A stretch of DNA of 63,870 nt from the NCBI GenBank assembly GCA_015665455.1, contig JADFAD010000013.1, positions 94,918-158,787 on the forward strand, in the 5' to 3' direction. The first letter of the stretch is position 1. The number at the start of each line of letters is the position of its first letter. The notes under the pieces were generated by a model, which had not been told where the DNA came from, made no database searches, and saw nothing but the letters and a program-made list of their open reading frames with translations. Below are positions 37,186 to 43,386 of the stretch, piece by piece. The position numbers and the translations under genes are program-made. This DNA comes from Oceanospirillaceae bacterium (GTDB lineage: Bacteria > Pseudomonadota > Gammaproteobacteria > Pseudomonadales > Litoribrevibacteraceae).

Positions 37186-37605
37186 ATGTTCCTAACTAGA
37201 CTAGTTTATACCAGTACCATTTCAGAGAGTTTTTCGTCCGAAGATGTTACGACGATTTTAGAGACAGCTCGCAAGAACAACGATAAGAACAATGTAACAG
37301 GTATGTTATGCTTTAACAGGAAGTATTTTCTTCAATGCCTTGAAGGCTCCCGAACAACCGTAAACAAAACTTACCACTTCATTTTAAATGACCCAAGACA
37401 TAGCAATATCATAATGCTCGACTACAAAGAAATAAACATGAGGGAATTTAGCGAATGGTCAATGGGCTATATGCCTGAATCAAGTTTAACCTCTCCAATT
37501 AATTTGGCGTTTTCTGGCACCCCTGAGTTTAATCCTTATGAAATGTCAGGTGAAAGTGCGCATAAAATGATGCTGGCACTGAAAAACTCAGTGCCATCTG
37601 TGTAA
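37186..37605 (+). CDS. BLUF-domain blue-light receptor
   Basis: 139 residues, a stand-alone BLUF (FAD-binding) domain. Key residues are in place: Tyr8 (TRLVYTS), Asn31/32 (ARKNN), Gln50 (KYFLQCLEGS) and Trp91 (FSEWSMGYM). Single-domain BLUF proteins act through protein partners. Facing it across 200 bases is a PAS-GGDEF operon, a plausible partner. Confidence 0.92.
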   Translation: MFLTRLVYTSTISESFSSEDVTTILETARKNNDKNNVTGMLCFNRKYFLQCLEGSRTTVNKTYHFILNDPRHSNIIMLDYKEINMREFSEWSMGYMPESSLTSPINLAFSGTPEFNPYEMSGESAHKMMLALKNSVPSV

Positions 37606-37978
37606 GGTAGTGGCAAGCTTCAAGCCCGCTCACCCACTTGAATTCCTTGTTTGCTGGCGTTTGAGAAATAAGAACCACCTCCCAAACGTCAAATTCAAAA
37701 TAATTAAACCCTGAACTCAAACCTGAATTCAGATAATACGTGCAACACTCATGATTAAATAAAGAGGAAAAAGCTGACAGCCTATTAGAGGTATTCTTTA
37801 ATCATCAAACAACAAATAATCACCGTTAATTACCGACAGCTAATCAGAGGTAAACGATGCAAAATACACTCATAGATATAAACATTAACAGCATACCTGT
37901 AACTCTAGACTTCTTAGGTGCCACCCTTCAGACTTTCACTGGTTCTCTGCCAATGTCACATAATGGCCATTAACTAAA
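37606..37978. other. gap before the toxin/immunity region
   Basis: About 370 bases. Holds one short ORF (37857-37973) with a plausible ribosome site and a run of imperfect AT-rich repeats near 37790-37850 (CTAATCAGAGGTA and CTATTAGAGGTA). Nothing else is seen. Confidence 0.4.
37857..37973 (+). CDS. small ORF, 38 residues
   Basis: ATG with AGAGG 6 nt upstream, ending TAA at 37973, next to the convergent beta-propeller gene. Sequence begins MQNTLIDININSIPVTLDF and ends PMSHNGH. No family; could be a real small protein, a fragment or chance. Confidence 0.3.
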   Translation: MQNTLIDININSIPVTLDFLGATLQTFTGSLPMSHNGH

Positions 37979-38914
37979 TTAAGTCGTAACTTTAAGCCAA
38001 GCTCTTTCTTCATTCGGTGCATATCGAACACACCAAGGTTTTGGTTGCTGTTCCGCAGGTATAAAATATACCGCGTCAGATACATCAAACACCCCAACAG
38101 GGTTGCCTTTATCTTTTAGGCATACAAATTGATCATCCACCAGTTCATAAATACCAAGCTCACCACCAGCAAGAAAGATTCGACCATCTAAACTGCCCAC
38201 GCCATACCAAGCGTATTTTGGAGAGCCCATGTCTTTGAAGCCCTCTTTCGCATTACCCACCAACAAGCATCCACTGCGCCCCGTGATATACACAAGATCT
38301 TTGTTTATTACCTTTACATCGGTAAACGAATCCGTAGGTAAAATACCTTCGGGTAGGCTCACTTTTGACCAAGCGCTGCCATTCCAGTGATGTATATTGC
38401 CGTGATAACCCACAATATATATATCATCCGATGCCGAGCCATCAATTTGATTTGGCGCTTGTGGCAGTTCGTATTGAGTCCAGCTTTCACCATCCCAATG
38501 AAGAGTAGGCCCCTTGAAAGAAGTTACCCACACGTCTGAATCAGACGTTCCCCATATGCCGTTTAGCTGCCCTTGAAAGACCTCACCGACATTCCAATCA
38601 ATATCAAAATCACCATTTGAGAACTCTAATTGCTTATATGGGGAAGAGGTAAAGTGAACATCTGCATTCGTAAAGACATCACCATGATCATCCACCACCC
38701 ATAAGTGTCCTTCACTGGATGTCCACATTGCATTTAACTGACAATTAGCTCCGAGACAAACCTTAGAAACCCCGCCATATGGCAAATCACCAGAAAAAAC
38801 AGCCCCTACAGCGCCCAATGGGTTTGACTCATTGTAATACGTTAATATTTTGTGGTTACCTAATTTCGAGAACGCCACATCAATTACATGAACAATTTCA
38901 TAGTCTGCATTCAT
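37979..38914 (-). CDS. beta-propeller-like protein, possible immunity protein
   Basis: 311 residues with repeated strand motifs of a propeller (GIWGTSDSDVWVT, LHWDGESWTQYELP, HHWNGSAWSKVSLPEG, VYITGRSGCLLVG). No signal peptide. It begins 27 nt after a toxin-like reading frame on the same strand, the position an immunity gene takes in polymorphic toxin loci. The immunity role is inferred from position only. Confidence 0.6.
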   Translation of the reverse strand: MNADYEIVHVIDVAFSKLGNHKILTYYNESNPLGAVGAVFSGDLPYGGVSKVCLGANCQLNAMWTSSEGHLWVVDDHGDVFTNADVHFTSSPYKQLEFSNGDFDIDWNVGEVFQGQLNGIWGTSDSDVWVTSFKGPTLHWDGESWTQYELPQAPNQIDGSASDDIYIVGYHGNIHHWNGSAWSKVSLPEGILPTDSFTDVKVINKDLVYITGRSGCLLVGNAKEGFKDMGSPKYAWYGVGSLDGRIFLAGGELGIYELVDDQFVCLKDKGNPVGVFDVSDAVYFIPAEQQPKPWCVRYAPNEERAWLKVTT

Positions 38915-38941
38915 TTATAAAAAGCCTTCAGTTTCATTAAA

Positions 38942-39391
38942 TTAGAAATCAGAACTAATATCATCAATAGGACCTATTGGCACCTTACCGCCACCAACTA
39001 AGTTGGATAGCTTCGCTTCTTTGTTAACACCCATAGAATCCAATGAGTTTTCGTATTCAATACGAATGCCTTTGGCTACATCCGCCGCATCTTCTGGAGG
39101 GATTCTAGGTTCATACACACCGGGGCTTCGTTCAATAACATCAAGAGAAAACGACTTCGCAGTCTCATTTTCCATATGATCCAGCCATTCAGTGCTACTG
39201 GCAAAATCATCTTGGCATTGAAGATCCCTAGCATAATCTTTTTCAACATCAGTTAGGTAACGATGTTCAGTTCCCTTGCTTTGATCGTCATACACGAAAT
39301 AGGTAATCGCATCACCTTCGTTATAAGTACCAAACTCTGAACCTATGGGTACATTGGATCGTTTTTCGTTAGGTAAACTTGAGCGCGCCAT
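38942..39391 (-). CDS. probable polymorphic toxin C-terminal fragment
   Basis: 149 residues from ATG 39391, but the same frame runs back upstream through KDLQQISKPGYQREPFIPHSC without a stop to about 39470, so the ORF as called is a truncation. The FIPHSCYM stretch and the following EHRYLTDVEKDY recall layouts of HNH-like or related polymorphic-toxin tips, but I cannot name the family. It is joined, by a frameshift near 39465, to a fragment of a different toxin (see pseudogene). Confidence 0.5.
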   Translation of the reverse strand: MARSSLPNEKRSNVPIGSEFGTYNEGDAITYFVYDDQSKGTEHRYLTDVEKDYARDLQCQDDFASSTEWLDHMENETAKSFSLDVIERSPGVYEPRIPPEDAADVAKGIRIEYENSLDSMGVNKEAKLSNLVGGGKVPIGPIDDISSDF

Positions 39392-39399
39392 ATAACAAG

Positions 39400-39561
39400 A
39401 GTGCGGGATAAAGGGCTCACGCTGATAACCAGGTTTACTGATCTGCTGGAGATCCTTATAAGGGCACCGTCATAGTCTGAATCATCACCATACTTTGACT
39501 GAGTTGTAGTATTACGGTGAAGCTTGTCACGTTCAGCTTGATTTTTTATAACCCTATTATC
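39400..39561 (-). pseudogene. remnant of a nuclease-type toxin tip fused out of frame to the next ORF
   Basis: Minus-strand frame starting at 39561 reads DNRVIKNQAERDKLHRNTTT then QSKYGDDSDYDG, closely matching the start of the degraded nuclease at 40478. It then loses frame at about 39465, where another frame continues into the 149-residue ORF. I read this as a recombined, frameshifted toxin tip. Confidence 0.55.
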
Positions 39562-39861
39562 ACATGACTAAGCTCAGCAGGTTTATTTACGACAAGCATA
39601 AAAAAGACTGCATAAAAGCAGCCTTTAAAATGAGTTGATACTTGTGAAAGTACGCCCAATTAGTTATTGATTCCAATAACGAGGCGCGTCATCAGGAAGA
39701 CCTTCCCAACTTTTGATCTGATTGATGATATCAATATCAAGGTCATCGTATTCTTTACTGTCGATATCGAGAGATCTATACCATTCAAAATTTTCATCGT
39801 ATTTAAAGTCGATTTCAAAATCACCCTCTGATGTAATTTGAAAACGAGCTTTATTCCAAGG
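39511..39861. repeat. 351-bp direct repeat, copy 1
   Basis: Matches 40428-40778 at a constant offset of 917 bases without indels. The 39680-39861 part differs at only a few positions. It spans the 3' half of an immunity gene, its terminator and the start of a toxin fragment. Confidence 0.9.
39599..39628 (-). terminator. terminator of immunity gene copy 1
   Basis: AAGGCTGC / GCAGTCTT stem (one G-U pair) with a 6-nt loop and a T-run on the minus strand, 36 bases past the stop codon. Lies in the direct repeat. Confidence 0.8.
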
Positions 39862-40119
39862 TGCTTCAGTATTAGAACTCTGCATAATTTGATAAAGAGA
39901 CTTATAAGCCTCGATTAACTCCAAAACCTTTGAAGGTGCAAATCTAAAAGCCTCTTCATTAGAGGATTTTGTTCTTTGAAATAAATTAACCTGACTTATA
40001 ATTCCCTTCTCGAAGTTCTCCAGTAATGTATAGTTAGAAGCGGAAACCCATTCATCTGGTAAAGAATTAAACATTTCTTGGCCGATAAACTCATAAATAC
40101 TGTCTACTGTCTCAAACAT
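39664..40119 (-). CDS. YezG/DUF600-type immunity protein, copy 1
   Basis: 151 residues, acidic, soluble. Ending WNKARFQITSEGDFEIDF then YDENFEWYRSLDID is typical of YezG/DUF600 immunity proteins, which block LXG-type nuclease toxins in Bacillus. Its start is 19 bases after the end of a decayed nuclease toxin tip on the same strand, the correct order for a toxin-immunity pair. The last 64 residues are almost identical to copy 2; the first 85 are different. Confidence 0.78.
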   Translation of the reverse strand: MFETVDSIYEFIGQEMFNSLPDEWVSASNYTLLENFEKGIISQVNLFQRTKSSNEEAFRFAPSKVLELIEAYKSLYQIMQSSNTEAPWNKARFQITSEGDFEIDFKYDENFEWYRSLDIDSKEYDDLDIDIINQIKSWEGLPDDAPRYWNQ

Positions 40120-40138
40120 ATATAATCCATCTTAATTG

Positions 40139-40478
40139 TTAATTAGGAAAAATCTTTGGCTGGGAAGGTGAGCCGTTTACCGACGTAAATGCCTGTAGTA
40201 ATTTAGGCGTATCATTCTTATCTTCATATACCACTATGATTTCCACTTCAACCTGTTACCTTTATCCAGCTCCTTAGCCCATTCTTTTTCCATCTGTCGC
40301 TACTCGCCATAACAATTTTGGTCTTAAGCTGTGGGATTAAGTTAATCTTTTCAGCGGGATCTTGGAAAGGCGAAGTAATAAAATGACCACCATCTTAATC
40401 ACTGATATGCTTCTATTGAGTTTTGGTATTACGATGAAATTTGTCTCGTCCAGTTTGATTTTTTATAACTCTATTACC
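40139..40478 (-). pseudogene. degraded DNA/RNA non-specific endonuclease toxin tip
   Basis: Minus-strand translation, pieced over two frames: GNRVIKNQTGRDKFHRNTKTQ, stop, KHISD, stop, DGGHFITSPFQDPAEKINL and IPQ, then in the other frame RQMEKEWAKELDKGNRLKW, and back to VEVEIIVVYEDKNDTPK and an ending IFPN at 40139. The order RN(K/T)..., GDDGGH, (G/P)EKINLVPQ, MENEWAKAL, VEVEI is that of the DNA/RNA non-specific endonuclease fold of LXG/Rhs/CDI tips (DGGH holds the catalytic His). Two stops and at least two frameshifts show it is dead. Confidence 0.72.
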
Positions 40479-40778
40479 ACATGACTAAGCTCAGCATATG
40501 TATTTGCGACAAGCATAAAAAAGACTGCATAAAAGCAGCCTTTAAAATGAGTTGATACTTGTGAAAGTACACCTAATTAGTTATTGCTTCCAATATCGAG
40601 GCGCGTCATCAGGAAGACCTTCCCAACTTTTGATCTGATTGATGATATCAATATCAAGGTCATCGTATTCTTTACTGTCGATATCGAGAGATCTATACCA
40701 TTCAAAGTCTTCATCGTATTTAAAGTCGATTTCAAAATCACCCTCTGATGTAATTTGAAAACGAGCTTTATTCCAAGG
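40428..40778. repeat. 351-bp direct repeat, copy 2
   Basis: Partner of 39511-39861, offset 917. Divergence begins sharply upstream of CCAAGG (plus strand) inside the immunity gene, at the boundary between the shared C-terminal half and the different N-terminal half. Confidence 0.9.
40516..40545 (-). terminator. terminator of immunity gene copy 2
   Basis: Same hairpin and T-run as at 39599, carried by the repeat. Confidence 0.8.
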
Positions 40779-41039
40779 AATATCTTTTTCGCCCTTTTGC
40801 ATAATGCGATATAGGGAATAAAAAGCTTTAGAACACTTAGTTCGTTTAGCCAAGCCATTAATAATATTTACATCAAAGTCATGCTTTTGACCTTGATGTA
40901 AATATGTTTGCTTTGACAGCATAGCTTTATCAACCGTCACTATCAGTGCATAAAATGTTGCACTATCCCAATGCTCAGGAAGAGCATCAAACATAGCCTG
41001 CCCAATATGATTATAGATATCATCTACAGATTCAAACAT
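40581..41039 (-). CDS. YezG/DUF600-type immunity protein, copy 2
   Basis: 152 residues. Shares with copy 1 the C-terminal block WNKARFQITSEGDFEIDF through GLPDDAPRYW with two substitutions; the N-terminal 85 residues (IYNHIGQAMFDALPEHWDSA) are of the same family but diverged. Follows the 221-residue candidate immunity gene by 14 bases on the same strand. An orphan immunity gene: its own toxin is not seen. Confidence 0.78.
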   Translation of the reverse strand: MFESVDDIYNHIGQAMFDALPEHWDSATFYALIVTVDKAMLSKQTYLHQGQKHDFDVNIINGLAKRTKCSKAFYSLYRIMQKGEKDIPWNKARFQITSEGDFEIDFKYDEDFEWYRSLDIDSKEYDDLDIDIINQIKSWEGLPDDAPRYWKQ

Positions 41040-41053
41040 TTATAAAGATACTT

Positions 41054-41719
41054 TCAAGACTCAGACTTACATTTAACGTTATTAGTCTTAAACGTATTAC
41101 CCTCAGACCAATAACGATTGCTATTATTCGATGCCCACAAATCAAACCCCGGTTTAAAAAAGTCAGGCTTAGACAAAAGAGTGTCGTCCAAAAAACCTTC
41201 AAGGAAATAAGCAGAAACAGTTATCCATTTTGTCTTTTCTAAAGACCAGTCGTATAAAAGCCATAACGAGTCATCATCAGGCAATTCATTCAAAAGAAAT
41301 TCGCCCACAGCACCATATACAAATTTATGCAGTAGGTTTTGTCCAGGCTTAAAGTGTTCATCTGAATCAGCAGCGCTAACTTCAGTAATGGATTGAATGA
41401 AGTCTATCGCATCCTCGTCCTCATCTTCATCCATAATAGATACTACGACTTGTAAATGCTCTCGCACTAAGCCACATAAATCACTGTCAGAAATCTTTAA
41501 GTTATCTTTGAAACCATTAATTATAGCTAGGTACTTTCGATATAAGACCTCACCATTCGGGTATAACAATAGGGCCTCTTTTGCAGCTTCTGGAGGTAAC
41601 TTATCAAAATACAATTTCCGATAAAGACAATCGTCATCAGATAAATCAAGACTTAAAGCCTCATCCTCCGATATATAGCGCTTTAAAATGTCTTCAAGTT
41701 TATGTATCAATTCACTCAT
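41054..41719 (-). CDS. candidate immunity protein for the adjacent effector
   Basis: 221 residues, strongly acidic (an EDEDEDAIDF run), no signal peptide, no recognised domain. It starts 30 bases after the stop of the 349-residue effector-like protein on the same strand and precedes an orphan immunity gene. Position and charge suggest the cognate immunity protein; this is inference. Confidence 0.55.
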   Translation of the reverse strand: MSELIHKLEDILKRYISEDEALSLDLSDDDCLYRKLYFDKLPPEAAKEALLLYPNGEVLYRKYLAIINGFKDNLKISDSDLCGLVREHLQVVVSIMDEDEDEDAIDFIQSITEVSAADSDEHFKPGQNLLHKFVYGAVGEFLLNELPDDDSLWLLYDWSLEKTKWITVSAYFLEGFLDDTLLSKPDFFKPGFDLWASNNSNRYWSEGNTFKTNNVKCKSES

Positions 41720-41749
41720 TATAATTAGCCTAAATCTTGTTAAATAAAC

Positions 41750-42799
41750 TTACTCAATAACTCGAACTTTCCAGCGATCATTCAACACATCCAACCTTTC
41801 ATCAAACTGCTCTAATGATGAGCTATCATCTATTACCTGATTAAGTTCTAAATGGTAAGTAGTTGATCCAGGAGCAGACACTTCACCCGTCAAACCATCA
41901 ACGATTCGATGCCCACCAGATTCTCCCTTAAGGGGATGTTCCGACTCTAATGGAATCGTCCATTTCAACTTCTCTGTTTCAACAGCATAATCAACATGCA
42001 CTTGTTCAGCTGTAACACCCCATTCTTTCCACTTAGGGGCTCTAGAAACCATTAGAAACTCATGCATACCACCATCAGCCCTTAAACCATTCTCTATCTT
42101 TCTACGGATTCGTTTATCTGAACTATATAAATATTGAATTTCTTCAGGAGTTCGTGAATCAAACCATTCATCAAACTTACCACTTTTATAAGAAGGGATA
42201 TCTTTAACGGTAACTTTAGTTACATCAAAAGCCCCCTCTTCACTGCCACTTAGAACTTCAGGATTATTCGTAAGAGATGATTTTTTACCAGACACATCAT
42301 CCTTGGAATTCACAGGCTCATGAACAGAAGCTTTTACACTAGAATCAGAAGATTCTAAAGGATCTGATTGAGGCTTGCTACGCTTAGGTTTTATAGCTAA
42401 TGAACCTGAGCTAGAAGTACTACCTGCCATTGGAGCATCACTCCCAATATGACTAGGCATCGTCTGCAATAGCTCGTTATACAACAACCAGACTTTCAAC
42501 TCGCCAGTAACCAGCATCATGACAACATCAGTTACCAGAGCCGATTTATCTCTCTGATGTACTAACTGACAATGAGGCCGACCGTAGCTATAGATCTCAC
42601 GTAGTGTGGAATCCAAAGAATTATCGTATTTAAGATCGAAAAGAAATTGCCGAGCATACAAAGGGTCTGTCACATGACCCAATTGTGTAGGAGTTACTTC
42701 CCAGGCAGCATCGTAAGTATTACAGAATAGATAATGGTTTCCCATGATATCTACCAGTTTCATACCGCGCTGATCTGGCATATCCGTTGCCATATACAT
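41750..42799 (-). CDS. putative secreted toxin effector (two-domain)
   Basis: 349 residues. Residues 1-115 form an adapter-like domain I cannot name (LVDIMGNHYLFCNTYDAAW, ending ALVTDVVMMLVTGELKVWLL, a pattern seen near the start of some contact-dependent effectors). Residues 120-195 are a Ser/Lys-rich linker. The C-terminal 150 residues carry FDEWFDSRTPEEIQYLY, KIENGLRADGGMHEFLMVSR, APKWKEWGVTAEQV and GSTTYHLELNQVID, which I recall as an Rhs/polymorphic-toxin tip of unknown mechanism. No N-terminal PAAR or Rhs repeats. Secretion route (T6SS or other) not visible. Confidence 0.65.
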   Translation of the reverse strand: MYMATDMPDQRGMKLVDIMGNHYLFCNTYDAAWEVTPTQLGHVTDPLYARQFLFDLKYDNSLDSTLREIYSYGRPHCQLVHQRDKSALVTDVVMMLVTGELKVWLLYNELLQTMPSHIGSDAPMAGSTSSSGSLAIKPKRSKPQSDPLESSDSSVKASVHEPVNSKDDVSGKKSSLTNNPEVLSGSEEGAFDVTKVTVKDIPSYKSGKFDEWFDSRTPEEIQYLYSSDKRIRRKIENGLRADGGMHEFLMVSRAPKWKEWGVTAEQVHVDYAVETEKLKWTIPLESEHPLKGESGGHRIVDGLTGEVSAPGSTTYHLELNQVIDDSSSLEQFDERLDVLNDRWKVRVIE

Positions 42800-42972
42800 C
42801 GTAGAGTCTCTATGAGTTTGTTAGGTTTGCAGTGTATCCACTTTATGAGAAAAAGTATGAGAAGTTATACGCAATTCTACCTACCTATAATTACTACTAG
42901 ACAGTAAAAAATGGATAATCACGTTAAGAAGCGGGCCGCTTAAACAGCGCATCACAGCATATAGGGATTAGT

Positions 42973-43296
42973 ATGAAGTGGGACTTTTTATCTTTTGTGT
43001 TTGATGTAGGTGAAGGTCATATTGCTAACTCTGGGTTCTTATATACAGGCGACAAAGTCATTCCTGCGAGTGCAAGTATCAAAGGTCAGCGTAAGTTATT
43101 AAGTATAAAAATCGTAGAACTTCAAACATTAATTTTTGAGCAATGTGGTGAAAAATTTAAGCAACTTCTCATTCAAATGGAAAGTAAAACACATCGGATA
43201 AAAATAGACTTTGAGTTTGATGATGCCAATCGCTGGTCGATAAGCTCTTCAAACATGAAGCTAATACGTGAAGAGCTAAGGCCGGAGTTTTCTTAA
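42973..43296 (+). CDS. hypothetical protein, immunity-like
   Basis: 107 residues on the strand opposite to the toxin region. MESKTHRIKIDFEFDDANRWSI resembles the beta-hairpin end of YezG/DUF600-type immunity proteins, but the rest is different. Could be another immunity gene or unrelated. A hairpin with loop follows. Confidence 0.55.
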   Translation: MKWDFLSFVFDVGEGHIANSGFLYTGDKVIPASASIKGQRKLLSIKIVELQTLIFEQCGEKFKQLLIQMESKTHRIKIDFEFDDANRWSISSSNMKLIREELRPEFS

Positions 43297-43317
43297 TGCC
43301 CGTCTCAACTGCGCAGT

Positions 43318-43363
43318 AAACTGTCACCTCTTGTGCCAGCTTTTCACAAAAAGTGACAGTTTT
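43318..43363. terminator. hairpin between convergent genes
   Basis: AAACTGTCAC / GTGACAGTTT 10-bp perfect stem with a 25-nt loop, followed by TT. Between the small immunity-like gene and the convergent OLD-family gene. Confidence 0.55.
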
Positions 43364-43386
43364 ACGAAGTCAGATGCAGCTTCTTA

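Larger units (their letters stand above)
40120..40580. other. gap between immunity genes, filled by a dead toxin tip
   Basis: About 460 bases without an intact gene. It contains the degraded nuclease toxin tip, the 5' part of repeat copy 2 and its terminator. Confidence 0.6.

Noticed and set aside
40577-40858. 93-residue ORF overlapping immunity copy 2 in another frame
   Set aside because: Shadow: the YezG-type frame has family motifs and continues through the repeat in both copies, while this frame does not.
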